Positions 22,601 through 33,978 of a stretch of 64,000 nucleotides of DNA are shown one piece after another (the stretch's first letter is position 1; each line of letters starts with the position of its first letter). Location of the stretch: positions 3,775,001-3,839,000 of the forward strand of contig JAUCEF010000013.1 of assembly GCA_033558025.1 (NCBI GenBank), in the 5' to 3' direction. Below the pieces are notes generated by a model. That model was given only the letters and a program-made list of their open reading frames with translations. It did not search any database and was not told where the DNA came from. Source of the stretch: Phytophthora sp. 'mugwort'. Lineage: Eukaryota; Oomycota; Peronosporomycetes; Peronosporales; Peronosporaceae. The position numbers and the translations under genes are program-made.

Positions 22601-23365
22601 TCTCCAGTAAATCTGCTGGCTGAAGACTCCCAGTGGAATGCCAACTCGACTGATGCCAACCCCATGATTCTCCGTGCCGATCGCGCACTAGCTGCTGCTC
22701 GGATGAGGGACGTGCCGGGCGCATGCGAACTCCGACTCCGGATTGAGTTTCGCTCGATCCATTGGATTGACGCGGTTGACTCGGCATTATTTGACCGCGC
22801 GGAGCACGTGGAATTCGGCTTTCTCTTCCCACTACCATGCGAAGATGTCTTCGCACACCAGCGCAAGTTGCACGAAGTTGCTGAACACTTAACGTTTGGA
22901 GGGACCGATACGGGCAACTCAGGTGGAATGGGATTCGCATCGACTATGACGCCCACTTCGAACTTTCACACATTAAAATGGCACGAGTTCGTTAATGGTG
23001 GTCTGCGGTATCACACCATGGCGGGTACCCTTGGCCGCAAGCACGTGGCTGTAGTGCTTCGTTCTTTACGTCGAGGACGCTCAATATCAAAAACCTCGTC
23101 GGCCTCGCGGCTATTAGGGGGTAGCTGTTCGCTGTCGCCGCATACCAGCGTCAACTCGATCGCCTCCACGTGCTCGCCGACACCACACAACAGTTCCGTA
23201 TGTTCGTCCTCGTCGTTCTCTTCGGAGAAACTATTTGGCCATGGCACGTTCTGTGCCGAGGGCATGTCCAAGAAGCGTGAAGTGTGCGTGCCACTGACGC
23301 TAGGAGGAAGACTGCTGGGGCGTCTTCAGCTGCGGGTATCGCTGCAAATGCGTCACAAGAAATGA
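19627..23365 (+). CDS. GPCR-bigram: 7TM receptor fused to inositol-polyphosphate 5-phosphatase (GPCR-INPP type)
   Basis: Four exons: 19627-20167, 20219-20369, 20451-21135, 21212-23365, giving 1177 codons in frame. The first in-frame ATG with good context gives MSERHDAGP. Seven hydrophobic segments span residues ~20-350, including LSSALSLAGTLYVLIHFGYG, RLVLVLSLFDLVTIAARAV, FLNFYLFYLLMIVFNFVLLA and LLLYIVVFIAHRTPMMIY. A Ser-rich loop follows, then an IPPc phosphatase domain with its landmarks IFTSTFNMGEKDI, VIGVQE, FILGDLNYRM, VPSYTDRIFY and SSDHKPVSA, so the catalytic set is present. Two long Ser/Thr-rich inserts interrupt the domain, and a C-terminal ~270 residues look beta-rich. GPCR-enzyme fusions are a known oomycete trait; a receptor directly coupled to phosphoinositide turnover at the plasma membrane is the expected role. 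A 63-bp in-frame stretch at 20560-20622 may be an extra intron. Confidence 0.88.
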
Positions 23366-24961
23366 CATGAGGTGCAGACGACTGGAAGTGCACAATCTCG
23401 CTCTATGTTTTGTATAGTAGTAAACATGAAAGTAATACGTCTCGGCATACATGTCTTGACCACAATGTCGTCGCCACGAAGAAAGCACGACCCTTCACTT
23501 GTCAACTACGAAATGGCATCTACGTAAACTAGTTGAAGTCGGCTGTACCCGACTTGTCATTTTCTACAACCCCGAAACTTTTTGTTCGGCATCCAGCAGC
23601 ATTCGCAGCGCTGTGGTTACTGTACTGCTATGCTTCTCGGTGCTGTAGACCCCATCGATGAAGCGGCTCCGTCCATCGCTCGTTTCTAAACGAGTTAACA
23701 GCAACAGGGGCGCTACCGCAAGCCAAACAAATACGGACTCCCTCCTTTGTGAGCAATGCGACTGATTAACTCGGCGCAATCGAGCTGGCCGGGCCTCCAC
23801 AAACATTCGGGCGTAGCACCACACTACGAACATATGCGCTGCGTATGCTTCGCTTGCATGTCTTTTTTGACGCTGCATTCGATTGCACGAGCGGAGATGA
23901 ATCGCCGAAGACCGTGTGCTCCCGTTCGCTGGCTCGAGAAGGTGGGGGCTCTCACCGTAAGGAGCTCATTATCGCGCAGAGGGACTGTACATGTACATGT
24001 ACTTGGCTTTTAGAGTAAACTAGGCATGTCACATGCAACTCGTGCAGCGTCTGCGCACGCAATCTTCGACGTTGAAGTTCCCAATATTGATTGTTTAACG
24101 CCGCGACGCATAGAAAGTAGCCAGCTGCGTACCATGGGACTGCATAATGCATCCGTCGCGCCGCATAAAGATTGTTGCGGCGCTGCTGACGAAAGCTATC
24201 GTGACTACTGCCGGGTCGGATCGCTATAGACATTAGCTCAGGATTACAGTCGGCAGTTTTAGCTACACCGAGTGCTTTCTGTTCAGCGACGCGCACGTGG
24301 CAGCGCATAATCCGTGGCATATACATTCCCCCTTGCGTTGCGTTATGGACATGTTTGAGCGCAACTGTATCGCGGTGCGAGAGACACGCAGAACATGAAC
24401 CTGCGGCGGCTGGCAGCCACGCACTTGAAGGACGCAAAGAGGCGCAATGACGTGACTGTCTCTGGTGGAGGTGCACGTTAAGTGATGCGTGGCGCAGCGA
24501 AGAAACGCATGCCCAATTACCTTAGTTCAATACTGTAGACCCAAAGGTACTGAGCTCGATATGGCCAAAAGTGTTTGTCTAATTTTATAATACGAGTGCA
24601 AACTCGGACAAGCACTATCATCGTTTCTCAGTCAGGTACATTGACGTCATTTAGTTTTTTGCTAACGACTTCCTATGTATTACTAACATCGTCCTGGTCT
24701 TTTTTCCATTCGTTTTTTTATTTCTGTGGTTTCCGCGATACCGAGCGGCTGCCTCGCTGCGACCTGCACCATTGCGCTATTATTCCTACACTTATATGGT
24801 CGTCAGTCGGTCGTTGGAACTGCATTCACGTTGTTGATGCACGGGCTTCAGGCGTTCTCTGGACAGCAATCTGTCCGATTCTCGAAGAACTGCATTGAAT
24901 TCTTACTGATACGCTTTAGCAAGGTCGCACCAAAAGCTGAGCATACTGATGCCCGGGCGAA
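23366..24961. other. Non-coding boundary region, 1.6 kb
   Basis: No convincing gene on either strand. It marks the change from gene-dense to repeat-dense sequence. A short palindromic run of GTACAT units sits near 23990, and a ~50-bp stretch near 24632 recurs at 33452. Otherwise nothing was recognised. Confidence 0.5.
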
Positions 24962-25077
24962 CCTGGTTCAGTACACCGGACCCGATAGGCAAAATAAATA
25001 TCGGCAGTGCTAGCGTACAGAGCTCGAATCCATATATCGTCCAGAGTTTCGGTTCAGGTATCATTCAGGTCCGTAAA
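24962..25077 (+). repeat. Left terminal inverted repeat of the MULE
   Basis: Pairs with 29284-29400. Shared blocks include the GGACCCGATA, AATAAATATC/GATATTTATT, AGTGCTAGCGT and ATCGTCCAGAGTTT segments, with small indels between them. Confidence 0.75.
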
Positions 25078-25784
25078 CTAATAAATTATCATACAGCCCA
25101 TGTTTTGCTGTGGTCCGCGTATCGTCCATTAAACGCTGGTTTCGCGTTTATTTTTTAGAATCGCGTTCTGTCGAAGAAGCGAGGGCACGGCAGCCTAGAA
25201 TCTGCGCGGGCATTTGGAAGCAAGAACACGAAGAGAACGCAAGGGAACCACCATCGCGGACTTACGGTCCGCGCAATGGAGACTTCGCCTATTGAACAAC
25301 CCGTGCCTAGACGTACAGCAACAGCTCGCGTGGGAGGGATAAAGCTGGGGACTGTGAAAAGTAGCTGTCGAGTTCGATGCACAGTACGACTACGTGGAGA
25401 GAGACAGGGACTGCATCCGAGTCGCGCGAAGCGTCGGTTGACAAACTGGTATGTGCACTTACTTCATTTTAATTTTTTCATAAGGCAATTAACTCTTCTA
25501 TGAATTTCGTAGGATGCGAAAAAGCGGTCTAGCTCATACGAATGGGACTGTAAACTGCAAAACTAGAAACAACAAGATTGCCTCAACAAAGGCAACCCAG
25601 GAAGACAAAGGCGTAGCCTACATCCCTCTGTCATGGGGAGTGTACCAGCGGAATTACAGATGTACGCGCGGGTGGCCTAAAAAAGGCGTGGGTCTGGAAG
25701 CGACCTAAGCGCTTTTTACGAGGTATTGGATGTCCTTTCCGGTTCACGGTCCAACTGAATTTTAACGGAGGTTGGAAGCTTGCA

Positions 25785-28700
25785 GTGAAGAATGAATTTT
25801 ATATCCACAACCATAACCTAGGGTCTGACGAATACAAGACGTATTCTAATAACCGGGGTGTTCAAAACGAAGAAGTTGTGGCAGAAATGCAGTCGACGAT
25901 TCGCCTCGGGTGTAGGCGTGCAAAGATATACGAATATCTTTTGGATCAAGGCGAAAACGTTATCCAAAAAGATGTGGATAGCATTGTCCAAGCTTACAGA
26001 GCAGCTAATACGCCTGATATTACTGATGACGAAGCATGTTCTATTTGTCTTGCTGAATTTGCTGCATTTGATGGAAATGCGGTCACAATGGATGAAACCA
26101 ACACCAACGAAACTGGAGTTATTAATCTATCATCTAGGCACATGCGACGATTGTTCTCGCGGTTCCCAGAGTTGATGTTAGTTGATTGTACCCACAAACC
26201 AACAGGTAAGGCGTTTGATGATGGGTCCGGTATTGTTAATGCTGACGAGTGTATATATTTTGTAATAGCTACAACTATCAGTTGTGTACGTTAATGGGCA
26301 TTGACGAGAACGGAAAAGGGTCAACCGATACAGCATTAGTTGTTGGAGCGCAATTCAGATTGGCACGTGTCGTGTGCATTGGAAGATTTCATGCGAGTAA
26401 ATCCTAGCTCGGGGAAAAGATGGATGTTATTATGGTCGACAAAGATCTAAATGAGATCCGCGTCCTGCAGATATACATTCCTGACGCACAAGTCTTGTTG
26501 TGTGCATTCCATGTCATCAAATATCTGAAAATAGCAAGTGCGTAAGGCAGGAATACGGCAAGATTTCTAGATCGGATCAGATGATTTGGATGCCATCATC
26601 CACAACATGGTGTACGCACAGAGTCAGCTAACGTACATGGATAACCATATGTCGCTCGAGGCGTTTTGCCGTCGCACACAATTTTTGTTGTTTACGAGTA
26701 CTTCGAGAGAAACTGGAATACCTGTACTAAGATGTGGGTTCTTTTTTTTTTTTTTACGAGCGTTCAGCAGCGCCACGTTTTGAAGTGCACGCTAATAATC
26801 ACTGGAGAATTGGTTTGGACACTTCAAGAAGCTAGTGAAATCTGAAATGACAATGGTGCAGTGCATTGAAGCTGTGATTGGTTGTAACGCGCGGGCGGAG
26901 AATGACTATTTGTTCAATCAGACTTGTGTTGGTATTCCCGCCAATCGAAGTTACGATCCAGAGATGACTCACGTCTTACAATTTACCACTCATTTTGTCG
27001 GCGAACACGTCGAAAAACAGCACATACTGGCAATGTCAAATGTCGATCAATTCCTTTACGACACCACCAAAGTACAGGGCAGTGTGATAGTAATGGATAA
27101 CGATGCAGCATATACCGTAAGCACTGACACGTATGCGTGTACGTGCAGGTTTGCCTGCACCTTGAAACTGCCATGCCAACACACCCTGCATACCGGAAAT
27201 ACATAAGCATTGGTGTGGAGGGTAAAATCGGTGGATAAAGAAATTATCAGGCAGATATTCGTCTTCAAGCCATGCTCAGCGTTCTCATATGATAAAAAGA
27301 TGCGTAGCCCTGAACAAAAGTACAAGGAAGCTCAAAGTGTCTTACAAGTAATAAGCAGTGAGCTGGCCAACATTTAAGACGACGACGAGTACAGAGAATT
27401 CCTCAATTTCGTGTTAGATCAGTGGCGTAACGTCAGGAAACCAAACGAACTCGAGTGAATGGTCCATACGGCGTGCCTGCACGCAAAATACAGATGGAAG
27501 CGTATGAGCATCCTCACCCGCCTCGAGACGTTTAAAATTATTCAAAACAAATAATTGAGTTGGACGATCAAGTGGAATCGGACGATGAGTGTGATAGACT
27601 TGTCGATGAGGTCCTGAGTTCCAAACGGACAAAATCCAGTCCGCATCTACATCGCATGGATCTAAAGGAAGCCGATGCTGAACAAATTCACATTGAATTG
27701 AAATCCTCATGTTGTGGCATCAGGTCGGCCTCCGTGAAATCGCGCGCAAGGAGTCCATCGAAAAACAGAATCGTTCTTTAATCAACAAATCTGAACAGCA
27801 TCGCCGACGTCCTGGAGAAATAACACTAATTCAACTAGCAAGTTCAGTTGATGCTGAAAAACTCAATCTCTCAGCAACACTGAAACGTATTAAACCGCTC
27901 CAGACTCGATTCAAAGATGCAAGTACCTAGAGGCCGCGCTTTCATAATCAATCCAATCCAGTTCTCAACGCAAACGCGGATTACCTGCTACCGAAAACCC
28001 TAGTAGAACGCAGTTTCAAGATGCTTCCTTCTGGAAATACAGCAAGTGGAGCCATTGTTGTGGAAATTTCGACTCAAATCCACTCAGGGAAGAAAACCAT
28101 GCAGGACGTTGATTCCAACGTGGGTTCTAAACAGACTATCACAATTAGTGAGATTGGAAGCTTCTCACGAGCACAAATTGACGCCATGATGCAGCTGAAT
28201 AATTTGCGCACCGACTGCAAAGATGATCTAGCCTTTTGCGATTGGCTGTTACGCGATGTAGTCTGTGTGTACCAGCTTCAGTGCAAGATCACGTGAAGCA
28301 AGCCGCCGGTCACCTCACTGACTCGTATCCTTTATCAGCTATATCTGGCTTCGATCATTTCTGCCAGTACAAACACTTTATCACTTGAAACCTCCTGCCA
28401 TGGTGGATGGTGCTTTCATGGCGGCATTTTCCGAGCGTATTCATGGCAAATATTGTACTGTGCATTTTTGTGGTGTGGCAACAGCACGCCCTCACACCAA
28501 GCGAGCAAGGTAAAACACGATGAACAAACATATCAAAAGCTGCGACTCGCCTCAGGAATCCGCAAGCTACACTTCTGATACCAGTAAACTTTAACAATGC
28601 GCACTGGTGTGGTATTATCGTGAATTTCAAGCCAAGTACAATCTGGATCTACGAATCGATGAACACAACTGGATACTGGATCAATTGTCGATACACTTGG
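25785..28700 (+). pseudogene. MULE transposase with SWIM zinc finger and Ulp1-like protease tail, broken
   Basis: The first open stretch (25785-26208) ends in FPELMLVDCTHKPT, the DDE strand with the first Asp. An intron with intact signals (GTAAGG at about 26206, TTGTAATAG before 26271) leads to YNYQLCTLMGIDENGKGS and later DVIMVDKDLNE and VLLCAFHVIKYL, the second Asp region and conserved helix of MULE transposases. A SWIM finger (CTC...LPCQH) lies at 27138-27175. Further on, NNAHWCGIIVNF and IWIYESM (28590-28660) match the His-containing core of Ulp1/C48 proteases. Several in-frame stops (for example near 26405 and 26545) and frameshifts make it inactive. Fusion of MULE transposase and Ulp1 is known from plants and oomycetes. 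Confidence 0.75.
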
Positions 28701-29283
28701 CGCATGATTTGAAAATGAATTTCACCATAACCGCGTGCTGCGCTCCAAGAGAGTTCGACAGTGTTAGCTGTGGTTTTTGTGTGTGTCTGAAGTTTCTGTG
28801 GTTCGTTCGGCCCTCCACGTCTCAAGGGGTTAGCGGCAGCGCCCTGCTAACCCACCGATTCTGACTACTCTTCTTCATGCCGTACGGACAACATTGCGAC
28901 GAATCCATAACTTAGAAATACATGATAAGCATTTAGCTGCTTCACATATACCTGGTTTGCTGAGCGACAATGACAATAAAGTGCGTTATTAGGTATATGT
29001 CTAGCAAACGCAAACAGAGTAGCTCTACAGAGCGATGAAATTGTATTCTTCTTCCATCTCTATCAAGTTGAATTAATACCATTACATTTACAGCTGCTCG
29101 TAAATGATATTGGCGTTCCAAGTGCCGTGCCTTTAACTTTGATGAGAAACCTCCCATGCTCAGCTACCTATGTGACACCTCGTTGAAAAATGGTAAGAAT
29201 CTCGAGGCAGCAAGGTAATCGCTAGCTACAAAACGAGACGTCGACCCATTGATAGCACCCGTGAGATTCATTGCAAAAATAAA

Positions 29284-29400
29284 TTACGGACCTGGACGAT
29301 ACCTGGACGAAAACTCTGGACGATATCTGGACTAGAAATCTGGACGCTAGCACTGGCCAATAAATATCGGGTCCGAGCTCGGCTCCGCGTCAAAACCAGG
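29284..29400 (-). repeat. Right terminal inverted repeat of the MULE, with internal short direct repeats
   Basis: Inverse of 24962-25077. On the plus strand it holds five spaced copies of a CTGGAC core (CCTGGACGATA, CCTGGACGAAA, TCTGGACGATA, TCTGGACTAGA, TCTGGACGCTA) between 29290 and 29350. Such subterminal arrays are typical transposase-binding sites; that role is inferred. Confidence 0.75.
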
Positions 29401-30947
29401 CCTTGAATGCTTAGTGAGCGCTCCGCATGGCTGTGTGACGTCGTCGAGTGTTTAGCGCACTTCCCTCGTCGATCAGTGTACGACCGCCGTGAAGCGCTTT
29501 TCTGCTGCTCCCTGCATTTTTTGCAATTTCGACGGTTGTTTTCTTATTTTTACCGACCGACCGACCGGAGAGACACTAACGATCACATTTCCGATGAGAC
29601 AATTGTCCCCTTTTAAGGCGACCGAAATCGTGGGGCTGGGACCCCATCAGACGACCCCGGGTATCTATGACGCCGAACGGAGAGCAGGGAGCGTACGGAG
29701 CAGGGAGCGTACAGTACTACAGACGACGAGGGAATGTTCGCTGGTACTGGTGCATGTATTGTGTGCGGCGCGCTAAGTGATTCTCGTTTACCTCGTAATC
29801 TGTTTAAATCAGAGTCGGACGCTCGTACGCCGCGAAGCCAGGGGGAGGCTTCGTTCGTCGTGGCCCACGTACTCGCGCGTTTCACCGATCCTGACAGAGA
29901 GACTTCCCGAACAGGCGGGATTCTTGCACGCACCGTGCAAGCTCGGCATGCCAAATACCCGCACTAAAAGAGCCAACAGGCTGCGTGCGGCTTTGGCGCA
30001 ACGCTGGACTTGAAACGCAATTAAGTAATCGGCATATGCTATTCTTTGTATAGACCTGTTAAGTCGAGAAAACCACGAACATTTAGTTAGTCAAACGTTG
30101 GTACCTAAGCTATTCCACCACGGGTTAATTGTTGGTTTTCAATGTGGGAGTCAACAGTGACGTGAAGCGTATTTAAGACTATCCTGTGAAGGCGTACTTG
30201 CACTCGTCATTAATAGTAGCTGCGTTCAAACGTATTTTCGTTGAAAGATTTTGCTACTGGCTCCTCTGCTGGCGGTCCATGCTCATTCTCCTTGAACAGT
30301 GTGAGGTGGACGCGCCCGCTCCATGCCGGCCAGCTTGTCAACTGACTGCGATGCTGCGTTGCCGCTCTTGGAGATGCGCTGAGCTTTGGATTGACGCGCG
30401 CTGTTACTTCCTGTATCGTTTTGCCCGGTATCTTCAACTACCGCCAGATTTTTTTGGCTGATCTAACTGCCGCCGCGCCAGCATAACTTCCCTTACAGAT
30501 GCCCCGTCCGTCTCGGCAGCCCACTGGCGGCTCCACCAGCACCCACCGACCACAGTGTCAATCAAAATACCCCGCGAAATTCGGCTGGTCACGCCGCTGC
30601 TATTTCCATAGTGCTTTGCGTGCGTTTCTTGGCGGCGAAAGCACCCGCGCTTTGTATGGCACGAGCGTACCAACTTGTGTCACGTCCAGCCGCCGACCGC
30701 GAAATACAATCTTCCGAACAGTAGGCTCCCTTCTCGGACGGCTCATTCAGCGATTCACCCGATATCGCGGAAGCCCTACAGCGGGATACACGAGTTCCAG
30801 CCGCCCAAAGGTGACTTGACGCGCTCGTTGCATAGACAAGAAGAATTCCGTGCCCCAACCAAAGTTAAACGCGCCGCGCGCGAACTCTCTTGTCTACGAG
30901 CCTCCGTTGCGACACGGACAGGCTCCGCCGCTTGGCGTCACTCTTCA
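29401..30947. other. Non-coding region upstream of the zinc-finger gene
   Basis: No convincing gene. It includes a short CCGA tandem (29555-29570) and open frames without recognisable content. The last few hundred bases stay open in the frame of the next gene but lack an in-frame ATG before 30948, so they are most likely 5'UTR/promoter. Confidence 0.45.
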
Positions 30948-32768
30948 ATGAGCGGGATCAATCAAGCACAAACCGCGACGGCGCCACGCGCCACAGGCGA
31001 GGATAGTCGTCGACTGGGGGCCGCACAACAACAAGATCAACTCGGTTGTGAAACCACGGCGACGGCCTGGTCCCCGGCCTCGCCCTCCTTCGCCTCGAGC
31101 GATAGTCTGCTCTTCACACCCTTCAGCGACGCCATCGCCGAGGCCGCGGCGCTGAGCAAGCCCACGATGCACCGCGCCATTAGTAATAACGCCGACAATT
31201 ACCACCACAGTCACAGCAGCAGCAGCGGCAGCAGCAGCGGCAGCAGTACCGACAGCGGTGCACTCAAGAACGAGCACCTCAAGGACGACCCGGCAATGAT
31301 GGCGGCTTCACGCTACGAGCTGGACCGCGACATGATGGGCATGCTCGCCAACAACTGGAACCTTAACGCTGGCCCGCCGCGCGCGCCAGTCGCCAACTGG
31401 GGATTCGAGCCCACACCTGTCGAGGCCCAGTCGCTCTACGACCCGGTTGCACTCATGACCGGGGTAAGCAGCCAGCCGGCGCCACTATCGGGATCCATGA
31501 TGATGAACACGTCCACAAGCGCCCACGTCATGGGCATGACGACCTCGGAGCCGGACTTCGGATCCCTGACTAACAATAGCAGCAGTAGCAGCAACACCAA
31601 TTTGCAGCAACCGATGGGTCCCGCAGCGGACCCGTTCACCGGCATGGACGGCGGCTTCGTGATGCCGTATCAGGATTGTGCGACCCTGCCCGTGAGTGAC
31701 TTCCGTCTCTATGACGACGGGGCCTTGTTCAAGCCTCAATTTGATAGTGCTAGTATAGGGATGAACCAGTTCACGTCAAACACCCGCAACCAGCTGAGTG
31801 AGAGCTCGGCTCCCTACTTGGGCAGCAACGGCGCACCGCAGACCATGATAGGAGTTGGCTCCACGTTTCAGGGCGTCATGGGCAGCAACATACTATTAAA
31901 CGAGGTGACCCAGCCGCCAGCTGCCGCCATGGCGGTCATTAATGGCGGCTTCGCGATGCCCGATTTGTCACTGCAAGAGGACGATGACAGCGACTGGAAC
32001 GGGTCCTCCTCCGGCTTTTCAACCGTCTCATCATCGCCAATTGTCAATAGCGCCATCCCAACGTCCTCACCGTTAACACTAGCTGATGCAGCCGCGCAGC
32101 TGGCGTCGTCTCGGACTACCAAGTCTTTAGTGACTATCAAGGACGGAATCAAGAAGCCGAAGAGGATACGACGGCTCTGTTCAGTGGCCGGGTGCGGCAA
32201 ACGCGCACGATCACAGGACCTATGTATTGCTCACGGCGGTGGTCGTCGATGCATAGTGGAAGGATGCGAGAAGAGCAGCCAAGGAGGCAACATGTGCATT
32301 AAACATGGAGGTGGCAAGCGCTGCAAACACGTAGGCTGCGACAAGGCCGCGCAGACCAACTCGCTGTGCAAAGCGCACGGCGGAGGCCCGCGCTGCCAGT
32401 TCCCAGGCTGCACCAAGAGCTCTCAAGGTGGCGGTTTTTGCCGTGCACACGGAGGTGGCAAGCGCTGCGCCGCCGAGGGGTGCAACAAAGGGACGCAGCG
32501 TGGAGATTTTTGCGCGCTGCATGGTGGCTCTCGATTCTGCGAGGTCCCAGGCTGCATGCGCAACGATCGCGGCGGAGGCTTCTGTGCGCACCACGGCGGA
32601 GGCAAGCGGTGTAGCATCGCCAACTGCAATCGCTCGTGCAGGCGGAACGGCCTATGCTCGACGCACCTGCGTCTACTAGGACACGAATCCGGAGGAAAGG
32701 TCGCTAACGTCGCGCCGGCTGCGATCTCGACTGCCATGCCGACCAGCACGGGCGTCACCTCCGTCTGA
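30948..32768 (+). CDS. Nuclear-type protein with seven tandem C-x4-C-x9-C-x2-H fingers ('WRKY19-like' repeat family), 606 aa
   Basis: Single exon from ATG 30948 (MSGINQAQTATAPRATGED). Residues 1-400 are low-complexity, rich in Ser, Ala, Asn and Gln, with a His/Ser run near residue 85, as expected for a disordered activation region. A basic stretch (KDGIKKPKRIRR) could be a nuclear signal. Residues ~410-580 hold seven repeats of about 24 residues, such as RCIVEGCEKSSQGGNMCIKH and RCQFPGCTKSSQGGGFCRAH, joined by HGGG linkers. Such repeats are common in oomycete and plant proteins often labelled 'WRKY transcription factor 19-like', although there is no WRKY motif here. Zinc binding is strongly suggested; DNA binding and transcriptional function are inference. 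It is the only intact-looking host gene inside the repeat-rich half. Confidence 0.83.
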   Translation: MSGINQAQTATAPRATGEDSRRLGAAQQQDQLGCETTATAWSPASPSFASSDSLLFTPFSDAIAEAAALSKPTMHRAISNNADNYHHSHSSSSGSSSGSSTDSGALKNEHLKDDPAMMAASRYELDRDMMGMLANNWNLNAGPPRAPVANWGFEPTPVEAQSLYDPVALMTGVSSQPAPLSGSMMMNTSTSAHVMGMTTSEPDFGSLTNNSSSSSNTNLQQPMGPAADPFTGMDGGFVMPYQDCATLPVSDFRLYDDGALFKPQFDSASIGMNQFTSNTRNQLSESSAPYLGSNGAPQTMIGVGSTFQGVMGSNILLNEVTQPPAAAMAVINGGFAMPDLSLQEDDDSDWNGSSSGFSTVSSSPIVNSAIPTSSPLTLADAAAQLASSRTTKSLVTIKDGIKKPKRIRRLCSVAGCGKRARSQDLCIAHGGGRRCIVEGCEKSSQGGNMCIKHGGGKRCKHVGCDKAAQTNSLCKAHGGGPRCQFPGCTKSSQGGGFCRAHGGGKRCAAEGCNKGTQRGDFCALHGGSRFCEVPGCMRNDRGGGFCAHHGGGKRCSIANCNRSCRRNGLCSTHLRLLGHESGGKVANVAPAAISTAMPTSTGVTSV

Positions 32769-33733
32769 GCAAGCCTCGAGGCTCCACCTATGACTGCCAG
32801 CGCTTTACGTAGTAATTATAAACTTGACACTAATGACAAGATGAACGTTTTTTCCTGCCGTTAACGTATTGACCGAGCGCTGGGCCCCACCTCCTCTGGC
32901 ACTATCGAGGTTGTCGTTTTTTTTTTTTGAACTGTGAGGGTTGTCGACGTCGGCGCGGTGAAGCGTGACCACTCTTGGCTTTGTGGTTAGTGGATATAAT
33001 GTAGTATTGCAGCGGGTCATCTATTGTGAGTGAGCAATGAATTATGTGGAGCGCCAAGCATTCGACTCACACGACAACGTGAACATGGAAGCTGCTTTAA
33101 GTCGGTGTTGGAAGATCCAATACTGACTCATCGGGCCCGATCATTAAATGTCGGATCAACTGCGGGAATGGCTTCAGTCGTCAGTCAATACAAGTACAAG
33201 CCAAACCCGAGAGGTTCGCTGGTCATGCTGTTGGTGGATTTGAGTGAGGAGGGCGCCAGTCTTGGCGGTTCGATCCATTTCCGTAGAGCAGACCAATACA
33301 ATTAGGTAGCCGGTTGGCAAATTGACCAAATCGATACCACATCATAGAAGTTTTGAGAGCAGCACAATTGCTATCGTATACGGAGTAGCAACACCAGTAG
33401 ATCGAGTTAGATCTTCATGCGTACAGAACGATGAGTTTTTTTTAGTTTTGCAGTGAGGTACATTGATGTCACTTAAAACTCTATTTACCAACACTCCTAT
33501 GTCCCGTTCCGCAGGATGCCTCTCAACCATCTTGCAGCTTCGTCCCAGCTGAGGCCTAATAACCAGCAGCTGGGGTTGTTACCCTCCCGTAAGGGCCGGC
33601 AACGCTGCTGTGACGGGGGCACACAACACATTGCGCACAGGAAGTGTGACTTCCGGAAAGTATACAAACTCTAAGTGGATGGCAGTCCTTGTCTGAAGGG
33701 AAGGGACTGTTATCAAAATATGTAGATACAGTG
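32769..33733. other. Non-coding / decayed repeat DNA between the zinc-finger gene and the PIF element
   Basis: A poly(T) run near 32920, no convincing gene. A stretch around 33575-33640 (CTCCCGTAAGGGCCGG ... GTGACGGGGGCACACAACAC) looks like an old LTR end, and 33452-33503 resembles 24632-24682. Both readings are weak. Confidence 0.35.
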
Positions 33734-33800
33734 GTGGTTATCACGGCTGGAAAGTAAGTAAGTAAAATGTTTTATCGTCCAATCAAATCAAACCTTCAAA
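33734..33800 (+). repeat. Left terminal inverted repeat of the PIF/Harbinger element
   Basis: Starts GTGGTTATCACGG and contains AATCAAATCAAACCTTCA; pairs with 36264-36334. Confidence 0.65.
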
Positions 33801-33978
33801 GGTTGCCAATACTTCCCTTCAAAACGAGGAAAGTTTGAGAGTAGGGTCAGAGGCTTGATCTGATTGGCTGTTCACAGATGTAGTTGGTTTGATTTTATTG
33901 GAAGAAATACGTGTCTCGAACTGGTGGCTGTGCTGCCACCTCACAAGCACGTGAAGTACCATAGCTCTTTTGCCGACA

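Larger units (their letters stand above)
24962..29400 (+). mobile_element. Mutator-like element (MULE), degenerate, with ~115-bp terminal inverted repeats
   Basis: The ends 24962-25077 and 29284-29400 are imperfect inverted repeats: CCTGGTT...GGACCCGATA...AGTGCTAGCGT...ATATCGTCCAGAGTTT...CAGGTCCGTAA on the left, and its complement on the right. Inside is a broken MULE transposase with SWIM finger, followed by an Ulp1-like protease remnant, all on the plus strand. No 9-bp target duplication was found, so the outer borders may be off by some bases or the flanks have decayed. Confidence 0.8.

Noticed and set aside
26738..26755. Poly(T) run as the tail of an inserted minus-strand SINE
   Set aside because: No tRNA-like head or target duplication nearby; the run alone, inside the decayed MULE, is not enough.
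30675..30947. N-terminal extension of the zinc-finger protein
   Set aside because: The frame is open but begins only with TTG and has no ATG before 30948; the sequence lacks protein-like composition.
31468..32758. Minus-strand open frames opposite the zinc-finger gene
   Set aside because: Shadows of the repetitive G+C-rich coding strand; Ala/Ser-rich without domains.
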